64,000 nt of DNA from Duganella sp. Root1480D1. GTDB lineage: Bacteria; Pseudomonadota; Gammaproteobacteria; Burkholderiales; Burkholderiaceae_D. Shown here piece after piece: positions 41,364-49,965 of the stretch; the first letter of the stretch is position 1; each line of letters begins with the position of its first letter. Where the stretch lies: assembly GCF_001427305.1 (NCBI RefSeq), contig NZ_LMFZ01000047.1:226696-290695 (forward strand), in the 5' to 3' direction. The position numbers and the translations under genes were made by a program. The notes beneath the pieces were generated by a model. That model worked only from the letters and a program-made list of their open reading frames with translations, was not told the DNA's origin and ran no database searches.

Positions 41364-41743
41364 TGCAGACTAACTCGGCGTTTTACCTGGCCGCCCGAGC
41401 GCGCTTCCCTGACTTTGCCGAGAAGGCTGATCGCAAGTACTTCGAGTATTGGGACGAGCAGCCTCGCGCAGAAGGAGCGTATGGCTGGTTCGAAAGCGCG
41501 GCCAATGCCCTGAATGCGGAAATGAAGCGGGAAGGCGATCTCGCCGGTTGTTCCGAATTCTTTGAGTTTGTCGACAGCATATTTGCATCAGCCAGCGAAG
41601 AAGTCAGGCGCTGCATCGACGTATCGTTCGTCGAGAACCTGTTCTGGCAAGTGCCGCCAGCGAAAGCCGCCGCGTACTGGAATAAGCTGCCGCCGCAGCT
41701 GCAGGCATTGTACGTAGGCTTTCACAACCGGCCGCCAATTTAA
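41363..41743 (+). CDS. DUF7674-like protein, possibly immunity-type
   Basis: A 126-residue soluble protein. The C-terminal half (ASEEVRRCIDVSFVENL) resembles the pattern of DUF7674-type proteins, in which acidic residues precede EVR and SFxExL. Such proteins are sometimes found as immunity-like partners, but no toxin is identifiable nearby. It overlaps the preceding gene by 1 nt, so it belongs to the same transcript. The family assignment is tentative. Confidence 0.65.
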   Translation: MQTNSAFYLAARARFPDFAEKADRKYFEYWDEQPRAEGAYGWFESAANALNAEMKREGDLAGCSEFFEFVDSIFASASEEVRRCIDVSFVENLFWQVPPAKAAAYWNKLPPQLQALYVGFHNRPPI

Positions 41744-41755
41744 GTTCCCCGCACC

Positions 41756-42286
41756 ATGCCCACCATCCTCACCCACCCTGCGATTCCCCTGGCACTCGGT
41801 GTCGCACTTGGCCCGAACCGCATTCCGCGCCGCCTTCTGTTGGCAGGCATGGTTGCGGCTATCGTACCCGATATGGACGTTATCGCGTTCAAGCTCGGGA
41901 TTGAATACGCAAACCAGCTTGGCCATCGCGGCGCATCCCATTCGATCGCGTTTGCACTTGCTTTAGGCATGCTGGCAGCGCTTGCTGCGCCGTGGCTTCA
42001 CACGAAACGCTGGGTGGCCATGGCGTTCGTGTCGATCGCCTGCGTTTCACATCCTTTGCTCGACATGCTGACGACCGGCGGCCTGGGTGCCGCAATCTGG
42101 TGGCCCTTCTCTGACCAGCGGCATTTCTTCCCGGTCCAGTTTATCCGTGTCTCCCCACTGACCATGGGTCGCTTCCTTGGCCCTGCCGGCTTGACGGTCA
42201 TCAAGTCTGAACTGCTATGGGTCTGGCTGCCCTGCATTGCCTTGATGGCGACCGCACTAGCCACACGCCGGCAGGCCGCAAAATGA
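41756..42286 (+). CDS. YdjM-type membrane-bound metal-dependent hydrolase
   Basis: A 176-residue membrane protein of the LexA-regulated YdjM/DUF457 family. THPAIPLALGVALG at the N-terminus, VPDMD (about 43-47), and HRGASHSI (about 59-66) are the expected metal-binding motifs; several transmembrane helices follow. It overlaps the next gene (ATGA). In E. coli ydjM is SOS-regulated, but no LexA box was recognised here. Confidence 0.87.
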   Translation: MPTILTHPAIPLALGVALGPNRIPRRLLLAGMVAAIVPDMDVIAFKLGIEYANQLGHRGASHSIAFALALGMLAALAAPWLHTKRWVAMAFVSIACVSHPLLDMLTTGGLGAAIWWPFSDQRHFFPVQFIRVSPLTMGRFLGPAGLTVIKSELLWVWLPCIALMATALATRRQAAK

Positions 42287-42801
42287 GTACTTTTAAAAAG
42301 CTCTTCACTCCGCAATTCAGAGAAACGCCAAACGGAGTATTCCGGCCAATTTCAAAGTACGCCGAAATTCCCCCATTGGTGCTGGCCGCAACCTGGGCAT
42401 CCATCGGGATATTTGGCAGCCAGCGATTTTATCTCGCCCTGGCTGCAGTGCTGCTCGCAGGCCTTGCCATCCGCTTCACCCGACTACGCAAGCTGGGGCC
42501 TGAAGGCTCGCCGCTCGTTGCAACTGAAGGCGACACGCTGGTCTTCCACAGCCTGAACGCCGGCCGTCCGAAGCGCTTCCCGCTTGCCGAGATACAGCAG
42601 GTCCGCATCTACGGCCAGGTTGGATACCGCTACTTCAGCGTTACGGCCGCGGGCGACATGGTTACCGTCATTCCAACCTCATTCCGCCGTGAACCAGAAC
42701 AGGCCATCATCAATTTCCTGCAAACGGCCTTGCCCGGAAAAGTGCAGGTCGAGCCGGTTCCAAGGACATTCTTCGATCGCGTGCGTGGCGACTACAGCTG
42801 A
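42283..42801 (+). CDS. Membrane protein of unknown function, PH-like
   Basis: A 172-residue protein with two transmembrane segments (about 35-70) followed by a soluble, beta-rich segment (about 80-160: GDTLVFHSLNAGRPKRFPLA, QVRIYGQVGYRYFSV) like a bacterial PH domain. The family is not recognised. It is coupled to the YdjM gene by ATGA and converges on the Lrp regulator gene 23 nt away. Confidence 0.7.
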   Translation: MSTFKKLFTPQFRETPNGVFRPISKYAEIPPLVLAATWASIGIFGSQRFYLALAAVLLAGLAIRFTRLRKLGPEGSPLVATEGDTLVFHSLNAGRPKRFPLAEIQQVRIYGQVGYRYFSVTAAGDMVTVIPTSFRREPEQAIINFLQTALPGKVQVEPVPRTFFDRVRGDYS

Positions 42802-42824
42802 AAAACGCGACGATCGACACTCGC

Positions 42825-43286
42825 CTAAAGTGTCAGCTTGGTTTCAAATTTCGAGCAGTTCATGGCAAACAGGCTCTTTACGTTGATCACGTTGTGGTGC
42901 GAGGTAAAGACGCGGCGCGTGAACGCGCTGTATTCCTCCATCGATTCCACCGTGACGATCAGGTGGAAGTCGAACTCGCCCGCCACTTCGTAGCAGGACA
43001 TCACCTCGGGCTCCGACCGCATGCGGTGCTCGAACTGCTTGAGGACGTCGGTATTCTGTTTTTCCAGTTCGACCGACACGAACACAGTCAATGGCCGCCC
43101 TGCCAGCGCGCGGTCGACCAGCGCGACCGCTTTCACCAGCACGCCGTCGGCACGCAGCCTCTCGATGCGGCGCTGGCAGGTCGCGACCGATGAATGCACG
43201 CGCTCTGCGATCTCGCGCAGGGGCGTGCTGGCATCCTCTTGCAGGATATTGAGGATGCTGCGGTCGATCCGGTCCAACTCCCTCAT
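42825..43286 (-). CDS. Lrp/AsnC-family transcriptional regulator
   Basis: A 153-residue Lrp/AsnC protein with an N-terminal winged helix (LDRIDRSILNILQEDASTP, then VATCQRRIERL) and a C-terminal RAM ligand-binding domain (about 65-145: VFVSVELEKQNTDVL). MRELDRID at 43286 is the start; the longer frame upstream is readthrough of the hydrolase gene. It overlaps 3-hydroxyisobutyryl-CoA hydrolase by 4 nt, which suggests control of branched-chain amino acid catabolism. Confidence 0.92.
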   Translation of the reverse strand: MRELDRIDRSILNILQEDASTPLREIAERVHSSVATCQRRIERLRADGVLVKAVALVDRALAGRPLTVFVSVELEKQNTDVLKQFEHRMRSEPEVMSCYEVAGEFDFHLIVTVESMEEYSAFTRRVFTSHHNVINVKSLFAMNCSKFETKLTL

Positions 43287-44368
43287 GCGAGGTGTCGCAA
43301 TGGGTGCGCCCAGGCTGGCCAGCATGGTTCGAAGAAGCGCTCCACCATTGCGGGTGTGACGTCGGCCAGCGACGCGGGATTCCACTTGGGCTGGTTGTCC
43401 TTGTCGATCACCAGCGCACGCACGCCTTCGAAGATTTCGCCGTGTTCGAAGTTGCGGCGCACCAGGTTGCGCTCCATGCGCAGGCAATCGGATACGCCAA
43501 GCGTTGCGCCGCGCTTCAACAATTCGTGCGTCACGCTCATCATCAGCGGCGAGCGCAGCTCCATTGCTTTCAGCGACTTCTGCGCGAACGGCGTACTGTC
43601 GCCGCGCAGCGAGTCCATGATGGCCGGTACCGAACCGGCGGCGAAATGCTTGTCGATCAAGGCGCGCTGCACTTCCAGCTCGCTGTCGCCGGCGAAGGCA
43701 TTGTGCGGCCCTGCGAAAACGGCGATCGCATCGCGCAATGAACGGCCCGGCGTGCGCTCGAACAGTTCGCCCAGGCCGGCCAGCTCGGTCTCCGGCACGA
43801 AGCAATCGGCCAGGTCGAGATAGAGCGCATCGGCGGCGCCGACCGTCAAGCCGGTCAGCCCGAGCCACATGCCGAGCTGTCCCGGCGCGTGCGACAGGAA
43901 GTGGCTACCCCCCACGTCCGGGAACAGGCCGATGTTCACTTCCGGCATGGCCATCTTGGTACGGCCGGTGACGATGCGCACGCCGCAGTCAGGCCCGCCC
44001 TGCGCAATGCCCATGCCGCCGCCCATCACCACGCCATCCATCAGCGCCACATAAGGCTTGGGGTAGAAATGGATTAAGTGGTTTAGCGCATATTCTTCGG
44101 TAAAGAAGTCTTCCAGCAGCGCGCTGTCGCCTTGCGTGTCGGCGCGGCCAACGTCGTAGAAGAAGCGGATATCGCCGCCAGCGCACAACGCACGTTCGCT
44201 GGTGCTGCGCACCACCACTGCGGCCACAGACGCATCGTCGCGCCACGCCAGCAGCGCCTGGGTCATCGCGCGCACCATGTCGAGGGATAGTGAATTGAGG
44301 GCTTTGGGCCGGTCCAGCGTAATGAAGCCGGTGCCGTTGGAGATGTGGGTGTGGACGTATTCGCTCAT
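43283..44368 (-). CDS. 3-hydroxyisobutyryl-CoA hydrolase
   Basis: A 361-residue crotonase-fold protein of the long HIBCH type. It has CAGGDIRFFYD (about 61-71), MDGVVMGGGMGIA (about 109-121) and PEVNIGLFPDVGGSHFL (about 141-157), the hydrolase-specific signature with catalytic Glu and Asp. It hydrolyses 3-hydroxyisobutyryl-CoA in valine degradation. Its length and motifs distinguish it from the shorter hydratase at 3552. It is co-transcribed with the Lrp regulator. Confidence 0.9.
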   Translation of the reverse strand: MSEYVHTHISNGTGFITLDRPKALNSLSLDMVRAMTQALLAWRDDASVAAVVVRSTSERALCAGGDIRFFYDVGRADTQGDSALLEDFFTEEYALNHLIHFYPKPYVALMDGVVMGGGMGIAQGGPDCGVRIVTGRTKMAMPEVNIGLFPDVGGSHFLSHAPGQLGMWLGLTGLTVGAADALYLDLADCFVPETELAGLGELFERTPGRSLRDAIAVFAGPHNAFAGDSELEVQRALIDKHFAAGSVPAIMDSLRGDSTPFAQKSLKAMELRSPLMMSVTHELLKRGATLGVSDCLRMERNLVRRNFEHGEIFEGVRALVIDKDNQPKWNPASLADVTPAMVERFFEPCWPAWAHPLRHLA

Positions 44369-44395
44369 GCAAATATTTTAACGCACACTGGTCGC

Positions 44396-44420
44396 AAAAA
44401 AGGGCGCCAATTGCGCCCTT
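44396..44420 (-). terminator. Intrinsic terminator after hpf
   Basis: On the minus strand, the 8-bp stem AAGGGCGC / GCGCCCTT (44400-44420, 5-nt loop) is followed by six T residues. It lies 24 nt beyond the hpf stop codon and separates hpf from the hydrolase gene. Confidence 0.85.
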
Positions 44421-44443
44421 TGGTGTGCTACACGGCCGGTCCT

Positions 44444-44803
44444 TTACACGGCGGTGGGTGGTGCCTCATACGTATCCGGGAAATGCTTGATGGCCGCATG
44501 ATTGTGGTTCTGCACACGGTCTTTGTATTTCATGACCTGGCGATCCAGTTTATCAATCAGGGTGTCGATGGCGGCGTAGAGATCTTGCGACAGGCTTTCG
44601 ACGTAAACAGTTTTGCCAGACATGCGCAGGTTGATTTCCGCTTTCTGGCGTTTCTCTTTCTCGGTGAGGTTATCTACAGTCAGGATGACAGCAATATCGA
44701 TTACTTGATCGAAATGGCGCTTGACTCGTTCCAGCTTGTTCTGCACGTACTCGCGAATGGCTGGGGTCACTTCGACATGATGTCCACTGATGGTGAGATT
44801 CAT
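44444..44803 (-). CDS. hpf: Ribosome hibernation promoting factor
   Basis: A 119-residue HPF/YfiA protein (short form with C-terminal extension): MNLTISGHHVEVTPAIREYV at the start, KAEINLRMSGKTVYVES in the middle, YAAIDTLIDKLDRQVMKYKD near the end. It binds the 30S decoding region and promotes ribosome dimerisation in stationary phase. The ATG at 44803 has AGGAG 5 nt upstream. It follows rpoN on the same strand, as usual. Confidence 0.95.
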   Translation of the reverse strand: MNLTISGHHVEVTPAIREYVQNKLERVKRHFDQVIDIAVILTVDNLTEKEKRQKAEINLRMSGKTVYVESLSQDLYAAIDTLIDKLDRQVMKYKDRVQNHNHAAIKHFPDTYEAPPTAV

Positions 44804-44875
44804 ACACACTCCTAAAGATGATGTCGCTCTCGAGTTCGTGCGCGCCGAAGCGCACAGAGGAACCCATGCACTGCA

Positions 44876-46375
44876 CTACAAAGATTTGCGGAGGCTTACT
44901 GGAGGGATCTTCAACGCTTCTCGATATTTGGCAACAGTCCGTCGCGCAATCACCATGCCTTGTTCTCCCAGCATGTCCGCAATCTTACTGTCGGATAAAG
45001 GATTTTTCGGGTCTTCTGCTCCTGTCAATTGCACGATCAGTGCCCGTATCGCAGTCGAGGAAGCCTCACCCCCAGCTTCGGTCGCGACGTGGCTACCAAA
45101 GAAATATTTCAACTCAAACATGCCATGTGGGGTGAGCATATATTTTTGAGTTGTTACGCGAGAAATAGTGCTCTCGTGTAGTCCCAGTGTATCAGCAATT
45201 TCACGCAACACAAGGGGTCTCATGGCCACCGCGCCATGGCTGAAAAAGTTCTTTTGTCTTTCTACTATCGCTTCCGCGACGCGCAGGATCGTGTCGAAAC
45301 GCTGGCGCATATTCTTGATCAGCCACTTCGCTTCCTGCAGCTGGCCGTTCATCTGCGACTCGCTCTTGCCTTGCTTGAGCAGGTTGGCGTACAGCGCGTT
45401 GACGCGCAGGCGCGGCACCACGTCGTTATTCAACGTGACCAGCCAGCCGCCGCGGCCCTTCTTCACGATCACGTCCGGCACCACGTAGTCCGACTCGCCC
45501 GACGCATATTCGGCGCCCGGATGCGGGTTGCACTGGCGGATCACGCACTGCGCTTCACGCAAGTCTTCGTCGTCGCAGTCGAGCGCCTTCTTCAGCTTGG
45601 TGAATTCGCGCTGGGCAAACCAGGTCAGGTGTTTTTCGACGATGGTCAGCGCCATGCGGCGCGTTACCAGCGGCACGCCCGGCATGCGCCTGATCTGCAG
45701 CGCCAGGCATTCGGAGGCATTGCGGGCGGCGACGCCGGGCGGGTCGAAGCTTTGCAGCAGCACCAGGCTGCAGCGCAGCTCGTCCAGTTCGATTTCCAGC
45801 TCGGGCGGCAGGCGCTCGTGGATTTCTTCCAGCGGTTCTTCCAGGTAGCCGTTGTCGTCCAGCGCGTCGATGATCAGTTCCATCAGGGCGCGGTCGCGCG
45901 GCTCCTGCACGGTGACGCGCATCTGCTCCAGCAGGTGTTCGCGCAGCGTGCAGCCGGAAGCTTCCAGTTGCGGGCGGCTGTCTTCGTCGTCGGCGGATTT
46001 GCTGCCGGCGCTGGCGCTCCAGTCGGCATCATCGCTGCCGTTGCCTGCGCTCTCATTGTCGCCGCCCTCATAGCCTTCGCCTTCGGCAGCGGCAGCCGGG
46101 GCGTCGCCGCCCTCGCCTTGCGGGCCTTCGGAGGCCGGTGCGGCCGGAGCTTCGGCACCATTGCCGTTGCCCTGGCTGATGGCGCCATCGGCCAGCAGGC
46201 GTACCGAGTGGTCGAGTGGATCGTCGAGGCGCTCCAGCATGGGATTATCGCCAAGCAGCTGTTCCAACTCCTGGTGCAGCTCCAGCGTAGAGAGCTGCAG
46301 CAGGCGGATGGATTGTTGCAGCTGCGGCGTCAGCGCCAGGTGTTGCGAGGTTCGCAGTTGCAGTGTTTGTTTCAT
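44876..46375 (-). CDS. rpoN: RNA polymerase sigma-54 factor
   Basis: A 499-residue sigma-54. Region I starts MKQTLQLRTSQHLALTPQLQ, region II is an unusually acidic low-complexity linker (about 60-135), the core-binding and DNA-binding domains follow, and the RpoN box ARRTVAKYRE is at about 477-486. It directs polymerase to -24/-12 promoters. It lies between lptB and hpf, the standard order. Confidence 0.97.
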   Translation of the reverse strand: MKQTLQLRTSQHLALTPQLQQSIRLLQLSTLELHQELEQLLGDNPMLERLDDPLDHSVRLLADGAISQGNGNGAEAPAAPASEGPQGEGGDAPAAAAEGEGYEGGDNESAGNGSDDADWSASAGSKSADDEDSRPQLEASGCTLREHLLEQMRVTVQEPRDRALMELIIDALDDNGYLEEPLEEIHERLPPELEIELDELRCSLVLLQSFDPPGVAARNASECLALQIRRMPGVPLVTRRMALTIVEKHLTWFAQREFTKLKKALDCDDEDLREAQCVIRQCNPHPGAEYASGESDYVVPDVIVKKGRGGWLVTLNNDVVPRLRVNALYANLLKQGKSESQMNGQLQEAKWLIKNMRQRFDTILRVAEAIVERQKNFFSHGAVAMRPLVLREIADTLGLHESTISRVTTQKYMLTPHGMFELKYFFGSHVATEAGGEASSTAIRALIVQLTGAEDPKNPLSDSKIADMLGEQGMVIARRTVAKYREALKIPPVSLRKSL

Positions 46376-46384
46376 GGCCTTCGC

Positions 46385-47140
<756 letters not shown>

Positions 47141-47142
47141 GC

Positions 47143-47730
47143 TTACTTCTTCTCCATGTTGGCGGCAGGCGCTGCTGGCGGCGTGGCAGGCGGTTCGGTG
47201 CGCGTCGGCTGGATCACCATGGTGCCACGGCCGCCGCCCGGCTTGCTTTCGCCGCTGGAGGTATTGCGCACGCTGAAGAACTCCTTGCGGCTGTCGTAGG
47301 AGATGAACTCGCCCTGCACTTCATCGTTCTGCTTGCCGCCTTCCAGGCGGCGGATGGTGGCCTTGTTGAACATCTTTACCAGTTCAACCTGCTCTTCATA
47401 TTCGATACGGTCGGCATCGCCTTCCACCCATTGGTCGCCGGCGCCGTCGCGCTTCTGGCGGAAGGTGGCTTTCTTGCCGTCGCCGAACAGGGTCACTTGC
47501 TGGTAGCCGTCCGGCGTCTGCTTGACGTAGGCACGTTCGGCCGTCATGGTCAGCGTGCCGCGGGTCAGCTTGACGCCACCCAGCAGGATGGTGATCTGCT
47601 TGACGTCGTCGATGTCCATCGAGCCATAGCTGATGTTGGTCGGCTTGTAAGAGTCGGCTTTCTCGGCCAGTGCCGGAGCCGCAACTCCCAGCAGCAAGGC
47701 TGCCGACAAGAGTAGTCGTTTCATAGTCAT
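47143..47730 (-). CDS. lptA: LPS transport periplasmic protein LptA
   Basis: A 195-residue OstA/LptA-type protein with a signal peptide (MTMKRLLLSAALLLGVAAPALA) and a beta-jellyroll domain that binds LPS and forms the periplasmic bridge. The C-terminal third is Pro/Ala-rich. Position between lptC and lptB confirms the name. Confidence 0.93.
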   Translation of the reverse strand: MTMKRLLLSAALLLGVAAPALAEKADSYKPTNISYGSMDIDDVKQITILLGGVKLTRGTLTMTAERAYVKQTPDGYQQVTLFGDGKKATFRQKRDGAGDQWVEGDADRIEYEEQVELVKMFNKATIRRLEGGKQNDEVQGEFISYDSRKEFFSVRNTSSGESKPGGGRGTMVIQPTRTEPPATPPAAPAANMEKK

Positions 47731-47737
47731 TCCTCAG

Positions 47738-48337
47738 TTATTGGTCTGCAGCCTTGGGCGGAAGCTGCAGTGTGCCGTTGCCGGCCAGGTGCATTTCGCG
47801 CGTCGCATTATTGGCGCGCATGCTGTTGGCCGAAGCAGTGGTATTCCCCAGGCGCAGCTTCACCGGATGGTCGGTTTCCATGCGGTCTTCGTCCGGGAAG
47901 ATCACCAGCTTGTCCGATTCCAGGTGCAGCAGTTGCGAGTCCGGCGATGCCGCGCGGTCGATCGTTACGTTGCCGTTCAGGGTGACGCGGCTATTGGCAT
48001 CTTCCACGCGCGCCGTCTTTGCCACGATTTCCATTGGCGGCCTGTCGCCGGCCAGGCTGTGCACGCGCGGATTGTCGACCTCGGAAGAATCGTCGATCGG
48101 GCGGTGCGTCAGCTTGTCGCCGGCAATGATGTAGCTGGGCTTGCCGTCCTTCGTCATGCGCACGAAGGAAAAGTTATGGATGATGTAGTCCGGCTCATTC
48201 ATGCGCTTGTCGGCCTGCATCTGCTCGCCCGCGCGGTTCAGCAACTCGAGCAGGTAAAAGCTGCCGAGCGCCGCCAGCAGCACCACAATCATGCCGATCG
48301 ACAGGCGGAAGCGGTGCGCTATCCTCTGGTTACGCAT
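47738..48337 (-). CDS. lptC: LPS export system protein LptC
   Basis: A 199-residue bitopic protein with one N-terminal transmembrane helix (about 12-32: IGMIVVLLAALGSFYLLELL) and a periplasmic LptC fold (MNEPDYIIHNFSFVRMTKDG). It passes LPS from LptBFG to LptA. It lies between kdsC and lptA. Confidence 0.93.
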   Translation of the reverse strand: MRNQRIAHRFRLSIGMIVVLLAALGSFYLLELLNRAGEQMQADKRMNEPDYIIHNFSFVRMTKDGKPSYIIAGDKLTHRPIDDSSEVDNPRVHSLAGDRPPMEIVAKTARVEDANSRVTLNGNVTIDRAASPDSQLLHLESDKLVIFPDEDRMETDHPVKLRLGNTTASANSMRANNATREMHLAGNGTLQLPPKAADQ

Positions 48338-48348
48338 TGCTGGCTCCC

Positions 48349-48885
48349 TTACACCAGGAACTGCGCCATCACGCGGTCATAGCTGCCCGTTGCGCGCAGC
48401 ACGAATTCGCAGGCTTCCCGCACCGCGCCGCGGCCGCCCGCGGCTTCGGTGATGTAGTGGCTGCGCTGCTGCGCTTCCTGGCGGCCGTTCGGCACGCTGA
48501 CGGCGAAGCCGACACGGCTCAGCAGCGGCAAGTCGACCACGTCGTCGCCGATGAAGGCCACTTGCTCTTCGGCCAGTGCCAGCTCGGCCAGCAAGGCCTT
48601 GAACGGGGTCAGCTTGTCGTGGCCGCCTTGGTGCACGTAATCGATGCCCAGGTCCTTGGCGCGTGCCAGCACGATCGGCGTGCGGCGGGCGCTGATAATG
48701 GCAGTCTTGATGCCGGCTTCCTGCAGCAGCTTGATGCCCAGGCCGTCGTGTACATTGAAGGTCTTGACCATTTCGCCGTCGGCGCCATAGGTCAGGCTGC
48801 CGTCGGTCAACACGCCGTCCACGTCGAAGATGAACAGGCGCACCTTGGCTGCGCGGGCAACGAGGTCTTCGCGTTTTTGCGTCAT
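48349..48885 (-). CDS. kdsC: 3-deoxy-D-manno-octulosonate 8-phosphate phosphatase
   Basis: A 178-residue HAD-superfamily phosphatase. The catalytic Asp residues are D21 and D23 in FIFDVDGVLTDG, with GLGIKLLQEAGIKTAIISAR and the late IGDDVVDLPLL motif. It releases KDO from KDO-8-phosphate. It overlaps kdsD by 1 nt (TGATG). Confidence 0.95.
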   Translation of the reverse strand: MTQKREDLVARAAKVRLFIFDVDGVLTDGSLTYGADGEMVKTFNVHDGLGIKLLQEAGIKTAIISARRTPIVLARAKDLGIDYVHQGGHDKLTPFKALLAELALAEEQVAFIGDDVVDLPLLSRVGFAVSVPNGRQEAQQRSHYITEAAGGRGAVREACEFVLRATGSYDRVMAQFLV

Positions 48886-49907
48886 CAGATCACCTTGGCG
48901 CGGGTCAGGTCGTGGATGTGCAGCGCGCCGACCAGCGTGCCGTCCGGGTCCACCACCAGCATCTGGTTGATGCGGAATTCTTCCATCACCGCCACGGCAT
49001 CCACCGCCAGCTGGTCGGGGCCGATGGTGCGCGGGTTCAGGTGCATCACATCCTTGATCACGACCTTGGTGAAGTCCTGCACTTTCTCGATCATGCGGCG
49101 CAAGTCGCCGTCGGTGAACACGCCGACCGGCTTGTTGCCGGCATCGACGATGGCCGTCATGCCCATGCCCTTCTGGGTAATTTCCAGCAGCGCGTCAGGC
49201 AGGCGCGTTTCCAGGCCCACGGCCGGGATGGCGCCATCCTTGCGCATCACGTCGCGCACATGGGTCAGCAGGCGTCGGCCGAGGGCGCCACCTGGGTGGG
49301 AACGGGCGAAATCTTCTTCCTTGAAGCCGCGCAGGTCCAGCAAAGCGACGGCAATCGCGTCGCCCAGCGCCAGGGTGGCGGTGGTGGAGGCGGTCGGGGC
49401 CAGGTTCATCGGGCAGGCTTCCTTGGCCACGGACACGTCCAGGTGCACGTCGGCGATCCTGGCCAGGCTCGATTGCGGCTTGCCGGTCATGGCGATCACG
49501 TGGCCGCCCATGCGCTTGACCACCGGCAGGATGGCCATCAGTTCAGCCGCTTCGCCGGAATAGGAAATCGCGATCACCACGTCTTCCGGCGTCACCATGC
49601 CCAGGTCGCCATGCGCCGCCTCGGCCGGGTGCACGAACAGGGCCGGGGTGCCGGTGGAGGCCAGGGTGGCGGCGATTTTCTTGCCGATATGGCCGGACTT
49701 GCCGATGCCGGAGACCACAACCCGGCCCTTGCATTGCAGCAACAAGGACACTGCCTGGCCCACGGTCTCGTCGTTGGCAAGGCGCGCGTTCATGGCGGCC
49801 AGGGCGTCCGTCTCGATCTGCAGGGCCTCGCGCGCCAGTTCCAGGGCGCGGGTTGCGGTCTTGGCATCAAAAGATTTCAGCATTGTTTTTTCATGGGTTA
49901 AACTCAT
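48885..49907 (-). CDS. kdsD: Arabinose-5-phosphate isomerase
   Basis: A 340-residue KpsF/GutQ isomerase: an SIS domain (about 45-190: GIGKSGHIGKKIAATLASTG, FVHPAEAAHGDLGM) and two C-terminal CBS domains (about 220-330). It makes arabinose-5-phosphate for KDO synthesis. The start is uncertain: a TATACT -10-like box (49914-49919, minus strand) lies only 6 nt before the ATG at 49907, so the ATG at 49883 (MLKSFDAK) may be the true start, or the mRNA is leaderless. Confidence 0.93.
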   Translation of the reverse strand: MSLTHEKTMLKSFDAKTATRALELAREALQIETDALAAMNARLANDETVGQAVSLLLQCKGRVVVSGIGKSGHIGKKIAATLASTGTPALFVHPAEAAHGDLGMVTPEDVVIAISYSGEAAELMAILPVVKRMGGHVIAMTGKPQSSLARIADVHLDVSVAKEACPMNLAPTASTTATLALGDAIAVALLDLRGFKEEDFARSHPGGALGRRLLTHVRDVMRKDGAIPAVGLETRLPDALLEITQKGMGMTAIVDAGNKPVGVFTDGDLRRMIEKVQDFTKVVIKDVMHLNPRTIGPDQLAVDAVAVMEEFRINQMLVVDPDGTLVGALHIHDLTRAKVI

Positions 49908-49965
49908 GCCCGAAGTATAGCCGAATTAGATAAGCAAAAAACTTGCCAGACAAAACAAACAACGG

